Of a DNA stretch of 64,000 bases, positions 1 through 11,365 are shown piece by piece. The notes under the pieces were generated by a model. It worked only from the letters and a program-made list of their open reading frames with translations. It searched no databases and had not been told where the DNA came from. Source of the DNA: Theobroma cacao (Eukaryota; Streptophyta; Magnoliopsida; Malvales; Malvaceae); the NCBI RefSeq assembly GCF_000208745.1, contig NC_030850.1, positions 1,901,884-1,965,883 on the forward strand, given 5' to 3'. The position numbers and the translations under genes are program-made. Numbering within the stretch: position 1 is the stretch's first letter; every line of letters starts with the position of its first letter.

Positions 1-44
<44 letters not shown>
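1..44. repeat. (AT)n microsatellite
   Basis: An uninterrupted AT dinucleotide run opens the window and is probably cut by its edge, so the true length is unknown. Confidence 0.95.
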
Positions 45-176
45 CTATTAAAAAGGGAAAATAAGTATGTGAAACGTCTTTTTATTTATTTATTTATTTA
101 TTTTAATTGAAAACTATATCCATTGAAATCTACTATATGCAAATAGCATATATTCATGATGCTTATCTTAAAACAT

Positions 177-218
177 GATGGGGTACTCAATAATTACGAT
201 GGGGTACTCAATAATTAC
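177..218. repeat. Perfect 21-bp tandem duplication
   Basis: Two identical 21-bp copies (177-197 and 198-218), each starting gatggggtac and ending ataattac, lie head to tail in non-coding AT-rich DNA. It looks like a recent local duplication. No function is apparent. Confidence 0.9.
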
Positions 219-1324
219 TTACATTTTACCTAAACTTATTGATAATTAATCATTATTAAATTAATTAAGGTTGTTTCTCTGTAAAGTAACGCTATAGGAA
301 TTCACATCCTCATTGGTCATGAAGAATTTTTTGAGAAATTCACAGACACACAAAAAAAAAAGAATAAATTATGTTTCAAAGGTGTACAACTATTTTGATG
401 CTTCAAGGAGAAATGCCATATAAAAGATTTAATTTCTTCATATAAAAATTGGTTTAGAGGTAGATGATGGAAATCATCTTTGATCTAGTAAATTTGCTCA
501 TTTTTTTAAAGAATTTGTTTAAATGTTTAATTGTTTACCAAATTAAGGGTTAAAAGTGGATAATATTACAATTTTAACCATGAAACCGTTACTCAGGTTG
601 GCATTAACTGACTTGTCAAATGGTTTGAATGTGTAATTTTTACATCTGCCAGGTGCAAATATTCTCACCCAAGAAAAAAAAAAAACAGAAAAACTTGTGG
701 AGGAATTTGCGTGAATGCCAAACAACTTTTAAGAGATATCTCAATATTTATTGCACTGAACAAAACATATGTGGCGACACGTTAGTGTGAACGGACAGTC
801 ATCAATTCTGTTCTGTTCACGGCAGAGAAACTGTCGCATGTAACGGAGCCTTTTCTAATCCTTTGACCTCGAAGACAACTCGTGTAAGAAAATCACACGT
901 GTTTGCATAGCTAATCAGCCATTTTATTTGGACGGAAATGTACTTACCAGCTTCAATAAGTCAACATCAGGGGAGCTCGGCATGAGAAAGTTTCATACGA
1001 TCTGACGGTTAAAACAGCTTCCAGCTTAGCCATCCACGTGTAGGGTGATCGAATCAACCTCTTTGATATTTCCTCTCGTGAATCATGTCTCCAATTTCTC
1101 GTCCCCTCCAACCTACCCCGATAAATTGAAATCTTATTTTCAAATTTATTCTGTAAGAATATTCCAAAACGTAGGGCAGGAGGCAATAACAAAAAAAAAA
1201 AAAGGTAGCCCACTTGATTCGCTCCAGTCTCCCGTATCGTTTCCAAATTTCTCAAATTCTCGCGATTTTCATTTCGTTTTCTATATATTTTTCTTCTGTT
1301 CATCTTCCTCCTTTGTTGGACACC
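219..1324. other. Intergenic and promoter region upstream of MCU
   Basis: No credible gene is seen. Reading frames here on either strand are short and resemble no family. The right part carries ACGT-core motifs and a TATA box that belong to the MCU gene. Confidence 0.6.
895..1040 (+). promoter_or_regulatory. Two ACGT-core (G-box/ABRE-like) motifs upstream of MCU
   Basis: ACACGTGT at 895-902 and CACGTG at 1035-1040 lie about 580 and 440 bp before the MCU start codon. Such cores bind bZIP or bHLH factors in plants. Use here is inferred from position only. Confidence 0.4.
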
Positions 1325-1335
1325 TATATAAAAGG
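1325..1335 (+). promoter_or_regulatory. TATA box of the MCU gene
   Basis: TATATAAAAGG lies about 150 bp before the MCU ATG. This fits a transcription start near 1355-1365 and a 5'UTR of roughly 110-120 bp that contains the A-rich stretch at 1403-1431. Confidence 0.65.
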
Positions 1336-1476
1336 CCCATCCTTCATTGATTGTGCCAACGCCGACGACGAGCAAAGCTTACAAATCTGCACAGCTCTCT
1401 CCGAAAAAAAAGAAAAAAGAAAAAAAAAGAAGTTTATTTTTATTGTTATTGTTTTTAATTTCTTTAATTTCTTGCG

Positions 1477-3827
1477 ATGGCGTTGAAGAAAACACTGGCC
1501 GAGAAGCTTTTCAACATTTCGAAAATTTCTTCGCAAGCGCTCACCAACTGCCGGATTTCCTCATCGACGGTTCGAAACCGAGTCTCGCAGAAAGCGGGGA
1601 AAGCTACGAACTCCATGGCACCGGATCCAGGAGACGGTAACGGTAAAGTTAGCGGCAATGGCGTTTTCAGACGGTTCCTTCATAAAGGAGCTATGTTTTC
1701 TCCCGCAATGAGGAAGTTACCTTTGGGGGGAAATTTGAAGGAGAGGTTAAACGAAATGGATACTTCCAAGGATCGCATTCGGTTGGACGGGTTGAGTCCA
1801 TATTTGGCGGCGAAATCGGCGGTGCCGGAGGTGGGGGGTCTGTCGGTTGATGAGGTGAAGAAGTTGCTGAGGGTGGCGCAGTTGGAAGTGGTGAAGAAGA
1901 GGCTGAGGGAGACCGGGAAAAACTGGATTTCCTATTTGGACTTTATTCGGATCTGTGGAGAAGGTTATTCGGATCCGGAACAAGGATTGCAGTTTGCGAA
2001 ACAGCTAGACGAATCTGGTTCCGTCATCATTTTGGGCAACGTCGTCGTTTTGCGACCTGAACAGGTTAATAAAAGTTTCTCTACTAATTACCTTTTTATA
2101 AGACGTAATTTTCTGCAGATAAGATTCTACTTTGTGTCCTGGCTCACAGCTTATAGCTTACATAAATCATTCATTTGCATGGTGGTGGAAAAAAAAAGAT
2201 AGGTTTCAAATTCACGATTTTTGCTCTTTAGATTCTTATTTCAGACGCTACCGAAAACTGATATGGTTTTTTTTTGTGGGTATTTTGTGTTTTGTGTTTT
2301 CTCTTTCGACAGGATTTTTTACGACAGATCTAAAAACGTGTAAAGGGTTCCCACGTTTGAGATGGTTTGTGAGAAGGACCAAAAAAAAAGCCCTTCGATG
2401 TTTCTACAGTTGTGCACAAGATCACAATTTTTTTTCTATCTGTTTTCAACAATTCATTATCGTGGGGTTTCAGGAGTAGGGCCACGGGAATGGGATCTTT
2501 CTCACCCATTGGCCTTTACTCCACCCATTTCAAAAAATTACAAAACTTAATACTAATTCATTTGAAGGGGTAAAATTTTAATTAGAGAAAAGTTCAACAT
2601 TAAGCAAAAATTTTGGAAAAAAAGATGTGTAGGAGATCGAGGAGGGGGATAGCTGATTGGCTATGGTTTTTTCTTTTTTACTTTTTCCTAACTTTTTGGT
2701 TTGTGGGGGGTGGGGAATGACGACGTTGGGGAGCATGAGTGGTGTGTTTTGATTGCCAACTATTTGGGTAGTAATTAGGATTTGTTTGGGTGTGCTTAGA
2801 TTTGAAAATATCTACAAAATTGTTGAGACGGTGGTTCTGAATGATTCTGCCCGAGAGGTGGTGTTGAATTCAACTTTTAATTTTAGACGAATGAGGAAGG
2901 AGATTGGTGGGGGAATAGGGGCTTTAATTGGAGTAAAGTTTACAGGGTCCTTGGCAATCCCTGTGATGACGATCCCAACTTGTTGACATACACGTATTTT
3001 TCATTTACTTTTCTGATTACAGAAAGTGGACCTGGAATTGTCTTGATAAGGATAGGCTTCAACTTGACATGAGCATTTTCAGCCTTTATATTTCTTATTA
3101 CTACTTGTATCATTCTGTCAAGTTTTTACTGTAATTTATTCGTTAGACAACTCTTTAATTTGTTTTATTTTTTAAAAAAACCTTAATTTCTTTCCTTTTT
3201 CGAGTCATTGTTTGCGTTCTTTTAAAGGTTTGGTTCATTTTGACATTGAAAAGATCCCAACATTGAGAAGAAAAGAAATGTATGTTGAGGTTGAGCCATG
3301 TTTTACCCAAAAGCGTTTTGGTTTTCTGATTACAGGTAGCAAAAGCAATTGGAGGTCTAATTCCTTTACCGGGACCCAATCCGAATGATCCAAGAGGAAA
3401 AGAACTGGTGGAGTTGGAGAAGCAGAAAGCCTTGATTGATGAAAAAGCTGATTCCTTGGTCCGTCGAGAACTGTGGCTTGGCCTAGCATACTTGGTGGTT
3501 CAAACAGCCGGGTTCATGAGGCTAACGTTTTGGGAACTCTCGTGGGATGTCATGGAACCCATTTGTTTCTATGTCACTTCCGTGTACTTCATGGCTGGCT
3601 ATACATTCTTCCTCAGGACAGCCAAAGAACCTTCTTTCGAAGGTTTCTACCAGAGCAGGTTCGGTACAAAGCAAAAGCAGCTGATGAAGGCACACAATTT
3701 TGATACCGAGAGGTATAACGAGTTGAGGAGAATGTTCCATCCACACTCTTCATCAGAACAACCCTCATCCTCGGCCTTGTTTGATCATCATTCTGAAAAG
3801 ATGCAGATTGGGGCTTTAGATCATTGA
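1477..3827 (+). CDS. MCU: Mitochondrial calcium uniporter protein (MCU family)
   Basis: The product is the pore-forming subunit of the inner-membrane calcium uniporter. There are two exons: 1477-2064 (196 codons) and 3336-3827. The intron is GT-AG, phase 0, 1271 bp, and the protein is 359 aa. The basic, Ser-rich N-terminus fits a mitochondrial presequence. The MCU domain follows from about residue 120. The diagnostic selectivity motif WDVMEP sits at residues 266-271, between two predicted membrane helices (about 242-262 and 272-290). Its Asp267 and Glu270 match the carboxylate rings of known MCU pores. A coiled-coil-like segment (about 216-240) precedes helix 1. One intron near the middle agrees with plant MCU genes as I recall them. 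The ATG chosen is the first in frame after the TATA box. Frame and family agreement across the splice make this secure. Confidence 0.95.
2065..3335 (+). other. MCU intron
   Basis: The donor is CAG|GTTAAT at 2065 and the acceptor TTACAG ends at 3335. The intron is T-rich before the acceptor. I see no transposon or hidden gene in its 1.27 kb. Confidence 0.85.
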
Positions 3828-4545
3828 TAGAAAAATAATATACCAAAGCAAGAAAGATCAATAGAAAAATAAATACAATTTTGTTTTAGGAGTAGGAGCG
3901 GCTTTCTGTAGCAATCATGTCAAGAGTTATCTTCCCAAACCTGGCACCCCCTACCCTCCCTCCCTTCCCTCTCCCTGGGTCCTCTGTCCAAACATATAAA
4001 ATATTTGGAGCTAATATGTATTCAGGAGTGAAGGTCGATCCAACATAGGGTTAGGAAAATATAAAATCTGTATAGCACAGTCAAGAATTAAATCCAAAAA
4101 TCAACTTTTCAATGCAAGTAATTGTGAAAGCCAGTCAAATTTGGAGTCCCCCATTCCCCACTCGCACCTTAAAAAATTGAACGGGTTACAGTGTAAAACT
4201 TTGAATTCTAATTACAGCGTTGGACAGGGACACTTTGAATACGTTTTAACCACTAAGTCTTGTCCTCTTCTGGCCAAATGAATAAACCTAAGCTAATTGC
4301 TCAAATCTTTCATCTGTTTGACAAATTCCAAGAAGCATGAAAGAGACAAACAGACAGTGGAGTGAACGTTAAAGCAATATACCCATTCATTACATCAACT
4401 TAGCTGTAACCCCGCTAGTTTAGTACTCTGAATAAGTGAGCCCCGCCATTGCCTTCCAGCCAGCGAGGACAGAACAGCAGGTTGTTCATTTCTGTCATTT
4501 TATTCCTGGCAAACCGGTTAGGTCAACCAAATTCTTTTTCCTTAA
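3828..4545. other. MCU 3' region and intergenic DNA
   Basis: AATAAA-like stretches soon after the stop (about 3868) could serve polyadenylation. The rest shows no coding signal. Confidence 0.5.
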
Positions 4546-4899
4546 TGGTACGTTTAGTTTACGAAATAAATAGGAATGTAATAGAATAGTTATTATATGA
4601 AAATATGATGAAGTGAGATTAGAATAGAATAATTATTACTTAGTTTGGTATGACAAAAGGAATAGAACATGAATAATTAGTATAATTTATTGTAGTATTT
4701 GGTTGATAACAATAACTTTGAAATAAGAAAGGAATAGAAAATAAAAAGATAAAAACACTTTTTATTATTTATATGACATTTTATTTTATTAATTTTTTAA
4801 ATATTAATAATTTATAATTAATAATTTAAATATTAATATTTATTTAATTAAATATTATTATTATTATTTTTATTTTTAAAATATTAATATTTTATAATT

Positions 4900-5320
4900 N
4901 NNNNNNNNNNNNNNNNNNNNNNNNNNNNNNNNNNNNNNNNNNNNNNNNNNNNNNNNNNNNNNNNNNNNNNNNNNNNNNNNNNNNNNNNNNNNNNNNNNNN
5001 NNNNNNNNNNNNNNNNNNNNNNNNNNNNNNNNNNNNNNNNNNNNNNNNNNNNNNNNNNNNNNNNNNNNNNNNNNNNNNNNNNNNNNNNNNNNNNNNNNNN
5101 NNNNNNNNNNNNNNNNNNNNNNNNNNNNNNNNNNNNNNNNNNNNNNNNNNNNNNNNNNNNNNNNNNNNNNNNNNNNNNNNNNNNNNNNNNNNNNNNNNNN
5201 NNNNNNNNNNNNNNNNNNNNNNNNNNNNNNNNNNNNNNNNNNNNNNNNNNNNNNNNNNNNNNNNNNNNNNNNNNNNNNNNNNNNNNNNNNNNNNNNNNNN
5301 NNNNNNNNNNNNNNNNNNNN
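4900..5320. other. Assembly gap (421 N)
   Basis: Unresolved sequence inside a low-complexity AT-rich repeat. The number of N may not be the real length. Confidence 1.
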
Positions 5321-5569
5321 TTTTGTTTTTAAATAGGAATAATTTATAATTTATTTTATTAATAATTTATAATTTAAATATTAATATTTTATTTATAATT
5401 TAATATTAATATTTTAAAATATTAATATTTTATTAAAAATTGAAATCAAGTGAGAGAAAGAGGAGAGATAGAGAAAAATAATATTTTATATAAATGAAGT
5501 TGTAATTTTTCAAACTTGTAAGAGGTTTTTTTGTTTTTATCAATTTTTGAATTTATTACTCAATCATAG

Positions 5570-5606
5570 AATAGCTAATACTATGGGGAGGGTGGTATTA
5601 GCTATT
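5570..5606. repeat. Short hairpin inside the repeat
   Basis: AATAGCTAATACTA at 5570-5583 is followed after a G-rich spacer by its near-perfect reverse complement ending at about 5606. It would fold as a 13-14 bp stem. Confidence 0.75.
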
Positions 5607-5733
5607 TCTTGATTTTAAAAGAATTTTGGAGAATAGGAATGACTATTTCTTAGATCATTTTTCAACCAAACTAAAAAATAAAAATTCTTTGAAAATAAAA
5701 GGGAAATGGCCAACCAAACATTGTCACTGTCCA

Positions 5734-8700
5734 TTAAGTCTTCCTCCAATGTCAATCTACTCCATACTCCTGGCCAATAACATTGCCACGCGATAGAAAC
5801 CTAACTTGTCCAAAAAGTTACCAAATCCCCATCTGATAAAGATTTCCAGGCTCGTGCCCTGTTGCTTGTTCGCGCAGAACTAGGGAAGGTTTTCTCGGAC
5901 AGGCCCAATCTTTTTATTCCTGTTAGGTCGAGGCATCGGGACCCTGGTCCTGAAATTAGTATTGACAAATGTACGAAGTTGGATGGTCCCATGATCCCTC
6001 AGCCTCGTAACAAACTACCTACCAGGCTCGTCCACATTTTCCAACCTGTAACAATTAATTACACCCCCCACAAGCTTTAGCTTGTGCTTGTCCAATTCTG
6101 CCGACCAGTCTAATGCATTCTAATTTCGACAGACAACCCTTCAAAAGAACGTGAAACAATCAGGGGCTGACTCAGGATCCGCCTCGAGATTATAAATAAA
6201 AATGTGTGATATAATATACGAGAAATACATTGAACTTTTCAATCCGCTCAGAAAGGATTACCAATCCGATATATAGAGTTCCACGTTGCAAGAACGTGGA
6301 TCTCTTGTTTAAAACATTATCCGTTTTACGAGTTCAAACAATTAGCAATACAATATTACCATATAGCATAGAATTTGTCTTTCAAACTAGATTTAGGTAG
6401 ACTCTCATCATATATAAAATTCAATCCTCTACTATTCTTGTTTAAGCAACGTGTTCCACAAAAAAGGAGGATGGGGGGCTAACCCCATCATGGCTTCAGC
6501 TTTGAGATGTTCATGGTGCAAGGGCTGGGAACTTGAGTAAAAAATCAAAATTTCATTTTCAAAAAAGAAAACAAAAACAATTGTGAAGTTAATTTTCGTA
6601 GGGATTAAATGACTTCTCATTTGGAGTATTTTTCATTAAATTTGCAACAATTTTCCAGATTCATCTAGTGACATTTAGAATCTATCAGCAACGTAAACTA
6701 AAGAACAAATCTTTTAGAGATGGGGTGACTGAAGATTTTTTATTCAGATGATTCTGGACACTGCTAGGGAAGGTAGGCCCAACTTCATTAATAGTGTTTT
6801 CCATATGGTTGCTTCTTTTTTGCCCATGCTTTTTCCATGAATGCTCTTTTCATGTCGACCAGGACGTAATTAGGGTAGGGCGAGGCGGCGGGCGGGGCCT
6901 TCGCGCCCCAAACCCCAAAGTTCCTAAAATTGTTCATATACCCTTTATAAGATATGTAATTTTGCTTTTGCGAAAATAAAAAATTATAGTTTGCCCCTAG
7001 AATTTTTTATTTTTCATTTTTGACTCAACAAGATGCGAAATTAACATATATGATTTCAGAAAACAACAATTTCAATTGTAAAATAAAAAATTATCTAGAA
7101 TATTTTTAATCAATCTGCTAATTTCAATCTCGCTTCAATTTTCATCAGAGTTTATTTTTAGTCTAGTTTTTATAAATATTTTTCTTAACAATTTAAACTA
7201 GTTAATATATCGATGTTTATTGTATCAATTTTGCATATTATGCTATCCTAATGTTAGGATTCTTTATTAAATTTCTATAAAATTAATTGTGAAATTAAAA
7301 TATCTTTATCATGTTACAACATCACAAATATGAAATTGCACTTTGTAAATGATTTTTATGAGGTGAAAAATCATTGTCCTCGCCTTAAATAATGAATTTT
7401 TTTGTCATGGATTTTTCTTAATTTGTGCGTATATTAGATTACTTAATATGTTGTAAATTGGTTCATTATAGCAGAAAAAAAAGAAGGAAAATGGGTTCCT
7501 TATATTAGTTAAATTCTTATAAGTACAAACATCAATTTCACCTTCTTTTTTTACTGTTCTTTTTGCCTTTATGTGAGTGGTTCTTATCTTTTAATTCCCC
7601 TTTAATCTATTGTCCCTAAATATATGTACGATGCATTAGCACTTCCCTGTTCTCTTTCTCGGCTCATTTGGGCCTCTTTCTTCTTTGTTATATGAACTAT
7701 GGGCTGAAAAAAACCTTGGGCTATTCTCTTATAATTTTAAAAGAATTATAGTTGTAGCCTAACATATAACAATTAGCCTTCTTTCCATCCTTCTCCATGA
7801 TAAGTCCTATAGCTGTAGTGAATTTTTTAAGTGATGAACATATCAACTGTCATATAGTTTACCTATCTTTGTTTTTTTTCTCTGTCCTTATAATGTAAAG
7901 ACTTAGGATTAAGTTATGGTTTTAGCAAAGGATGAGAGCATTTAGGGGAAGAAAGAATATTTTATTTCATTGCCTAGGTAAGTAGCAGCTGAGGGCTGAG
8001 TCAATCCATCTTTTTTTGTCCTAGCATCTAGAAAGAGAGTGGGAAAAGAAGGAAAGATTCAAACAGTCCAGCCCACTTGAATTGTGATTGATCCAGACCA
8101 GAGCCATGTGATTCTGTGGATTTTTGTTTGGGTTTTAGGTCACCAGGTTTAGCCCAAAGTTTTCTAAGCCTGGTTGCTACTTGGGGGCGAACCATAAATC
8201 ATTTTTGTTTTGTAATTTGCTCATTGAATTGCTTGAACAGAACTTGAATAGCAATCTTTTCATACCACCATTTAACTGTTAGTATAACTATGAAATTGAA
8301 ACATGCTTCTTGCTTTGTTCTTGTTACAATCTAAGGTGTTACAATCCTTTTTTAAATGGTGCTCCAACTTCACATCCAATCAGAAGATCTCAAGCAGGAA
8401 TCCCTTCTCCTTGTTCCCCAACTATTCCCTCAAAACAAAAAAAAAAACCTTGAGGAAATTGTTACAAATAACCTTCATCGTAATTTCAATTTAAAAATAT
8501 TATTTTTTATAATTTTAATTATTTTTAGTCATTTTTTAGTATTACTTGACAATAATACTCTTTAAATAATTTCAAACAAATTAAAATGATTTCAGTTTTC
8601 TCTATCCCGCCATCCAAACAAATATTTCAAAATTAAATCTCGATTTCTCTCTCAAGTCAAATACTATCTATCTCGTCATCCAAAGAGTAGAGATGATATC

Positions 8701-9260
8701 AACCTCTTTCTTATTTTATTTTATTTTTTTGGATAGTAGATCTTGGGTGATAAATAGTGATTTTGCTCTTCTATAGTGATTGCAGGTAGCATGATGAATG
8801 TGGTAACTGAATGCGTTCTGGTGATGACTTGCTTCGAAACGTGTCTTGCGATGGAGATGCCTGTGTTGATAAGTTGGATCGGATTGGTTAAGATGATGGG
8901 CTTAAAGAAAAGTAAAAGCTAAAGCATATTTGATGGATTTTATGGTGGTTCACAGTTTTGTTGTGTTTGGGATTGGGATGATTATTAAGCATGTTTCCTA
9001 AAGATTTTGATTTTTTTATGAGATTTTGAGTTAAAATTGTTTAGGAAATATTTTGTAAAGGTAGTATATTTTATTTTTATGTAAGGGAAGTGAGCAAGGC
9101 CCTCTCGATAGGAATATATTTTGTCTTACTTTGAAGGGTTATGGAGTTTTGTAACCTATCTTTTATGAAATGTACAATTTCATGGCTTAACAAAAAAAAA
9201 TGTGTTTTAGGTTCTTGAGTTTATTAGTTTATTCATAGAACCCCAAAGTTAAGGAGTTGA
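5734..9260. other. Gene-free intergenic DNA
   Basis: No recognisable gene is seen in 3.5 kb. A GC-richer patch at 5800-6080 and short frames at 6794-6979 and 8303-8565 give no family match. A 17-18 bp word ending CATCCAAA recurs at 8601-8618 and 8667-8684 with two differences, which hints at an old repeat. Confidence 0.5.
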
Positions 9261-9269
9261 AATTGATTA

Positions 9270-9720
9270 TATTAGTTTTTAAGTATTGAGAGACTAGTTT
9301 TTAGGCATTGCATGACTTAATTACTGCGTGACTGATTTTTAGATATTACGTGATTTGTTTAAGTATTGCGTGATTAGTTTTTAGGCATTGCGTGACTAAT
9401 TTTTAAACAATGCTTAAGTCACACAATGCCTTACTAACTAGTCACGCAATACATTACTAACAAATCACACAATGCCTATCAACTAATCACGTAATGTCTT
9501 ACTAACTAGTCACGTAATGTCTTACTAACAAGTCGTGCAATGCCTATCAATTAGTCTCGTAATACCATATCAATCAGTCACACAATACTTAAAAACTAGT
9601 CACGTAATGTCCAAAGTCAATCACGCAATATCTAAAAATTAATCACGCAATACTTAAAAACTAGTCACGCAATGTCCAAAATCAATAACGCATTGCATAA
9701 AAACTAGTCATGCAATGCCC
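9270..9720. repeat. Inverted array of ~22-bp repeats (core ATTGCGTGACTAG)
   Basis: About five degenerate units in one orientation (9305, 9321, 9343, 9363, 9385; core ATTGCGTGACT) are followed from about 9415 by about fourteen units in the opposite orientation (core AGTCACGCAAT) at a spacing of 21-24 bp. Orientation flips at about 9412. Units differ by CG/CA/TG changes typical of decay of methylated cytosines. Dense inverted short repeats like these resemble subterminal transposase-binding arrays of plant DNA transposons, but no transposase is visible. Confidence 0.8.
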
Positions 9721-9824
9721 AAAAACATCAAAACTATTGAATATCATTTAACAAAATCAATAACTTCAAACGATACACTATAATCCATTTAACAACATAA
9801 TTAACGAAAATGCCTACTTGATAA

Positions 9825-9975
9825 AAAATGCTCAAAATGCTTAAAGGTTTTTCTTCATATATAAAAAATCACTTCAAAATACTTAAAAATGCTCAAAAGT
9901 ACTCAAAAGTTTTTTTCATATATTAAAAACTACTCTAAAATGCTTAACATACTTAAACATTTTTCTTTCTTGTAA
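9825..9975. repeat. Second degenerate tandem repeat, period ~50-61 bp
   Basis: The word ATGCTCAAAA starts units at about 9828 and 9889, and a third degenerate unit starts near 9940. Each contains a T-rich TTTTTCTTCATATAT-like block. It directly follows the 22-bp array and may belong to the same element. Confidence 0.6.
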
Positions 9976-9984
9976 GGAAAACTC

Positions 9985-10700
9985 CAAAAATGAATAGTTT
10001 GGTGAAAAAAGTTCAAAGAATATGAGTCGATTTGAGGTGCAGATCTAAATATACTTGACCCGTTAATAGATTTCGGGTTAAAACGCGAAGGTAAATAAAT
10101 AGGTCGATTTTATTAAAGGTAATTTGTTCAAATTTTAATTTTTTTGATTAAAAATAGTTAAAATTATGAAAAAACTTATTTTCAAAAACACCTTATACAT
10201 GAGGTTCATTTAAAAAAAAAACCAAAAACCTTTATCTTTACCCAAGACCATTCATGGTAGATAGAATTCAATATTGCATCGGCTTGAGGGTTAAGGCCTA
10301 AACTCCTTGATTGAAACAACAGAGAGCGTGGCTTTTCATCAAGCAGCGATAAGATTGAAGAGTTTTTGTCAACTGTCATTTTCCTGCCTATAGACAAACG
10401 AATTTTAGCGCTTCCTTATCTCATAATTTACCAATACAATTACAATGAAGATCGTTTTGTCTTTCTCTTTTGTTTTTGGTATCCTCTCTTGGCCAGAAGT
10501 TTCAACCTGAAAAGTGACCCTTTCTTTTGAAACACAAGTATATATACGAAATTGTTCGAATGAATACAAAATAGGGTCGAGTACCATAGTTTCTTGAACT
10601 GCTCAAACTTGAATTAAGGTGTTTACGAAACTCCAATTTCACACTTTTGATCATTCAAAAAAAATCCTTACCTTCCACGCTGCAAATTGGAACTTGTTAT
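9985..10700. other. Intergenic DNA between the repeat array and the LINE relic
   Basis: No gene recognised. Short - strand frames at 10206-10397 and 10405-10587 have no family resemblance. Confidence 0.5.
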
Positions 10701-10709
10701 GGCAGTATT

Positions 10710-10973
10710 TCAATTACCAAGATCTTTCATCTCAAGTCTGAAATCTGCACAAAAAATCAGTGGTGAGTCTGCTATATTTAAAGAGGGGTCCCTCCCCTCG
10801 ACATGCTGGTTGCTGACCCTTTCTATCATCAAGGTGAAACCCTGAAAGATTCCCATTTTTGGATACCAAAACAACCAATATTTAGCAGCATCAGCCTTAG
10901 TGCAGCAGCCAGCGAAGGATATTCCTTTGTCGTTCCACTTGGTAAAAGAATCATGCGAGCAACACACAGCCAA
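10710..10973 (-). pseudogene. Relic of a LINE-type reverse transcriptase
   Basis: The - strand frame contains TLMIERVSNQHVEG followed by IADSPLIFCAD. Plant LINE reverse transcriptases have a helix ending in an MIE-like motif, then a short spacer and the active-site block ADDTLIFC. Here the second catalytic Asp is changed (ADS). The frame is only 87 codons, upstream RT blocks are not recognisable and no ORF1 or RNase H is seen. I read it as a decayed fragment. The alternative is chance resemblance of a short frame. Confidence 0.4.
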
Positions 10974-11029
10974 TGTAATACTTTACCAACATAGTACGTA
11001 ATCGTTTTCTTGGGAATTAAAGACATTAT

Positions 11030-11365
11030 TCAATTAAAAACAATCCATTATATGAATTTACATTTGATGTTCTTTCTTAGGGTATAAGAGACTTATGGCA
11101 TCGGTGAATCACAATTCTAATTATTCAAGTGTTGGAATCTACGCCAAAAGCAATTGACAAAAGAAAAGTGTGAGAAGGAGAAGAATAATCATCTAATTAG
11201 TGTAACAAAATAGATTTTTTGTAAGCAGAGACTAACATAATAATATCTTTATAGGCCTTATTTTCTTCTTCTTTTTTTGTACAAATTAAAAAGAGATATT
11301 TAATTATACAACTTGTTCAGTCTTTTTGAAGACGAAGGAAAAAAATCCCAAACAACCGACACCAC
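11030..11365. other. 3' flank of the ELO-like gene
   Basis: AT-rich, with A-rich words suited to polyadenylation of the - strand ELO gene. No other feature seen. Confidence 0.5.

Larger units (their letters stand above)
4546..5733. mobile_element. Probable nonautonomous DNA transposon, interrupted by the assembly gap
   Basis: The left edge reads TTAA then TGGTACGTTTAGTTT. The right edge, read on the other strand, is TTAA then TGG, with GTTTGGTT slightly inside. Both inner arms are very AT-rich and share GGAAT/ATAG-type words. TTAA or TAA/TTA flanks with GTTTGGTT-type ends resemble PIF/Harbinger-like MITEs, but the terminal match is imperfect and the middle is missing. Class and borders are tentative. 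Confidence 0.4.

Noticed and set aside
953..1375. 140-codon - strand frame upstream of MCU
   Set aside because: It overlaps the MCU promoter and TATA box, has low-complexity F/L runs and no family resemblance.
5801..6080. Overlapping frames on both strands in a GC-richer patch
   Set aside because: Neither product has motifs. The patch may be a decayed repeat, but nothing identifies it.
10585..10610. miR396-like word TTTCTTGAACTG
   Set aside because: Only the last 12 of 21 positions match and no partner arm able to form a precursor hairpin is visible nearby.
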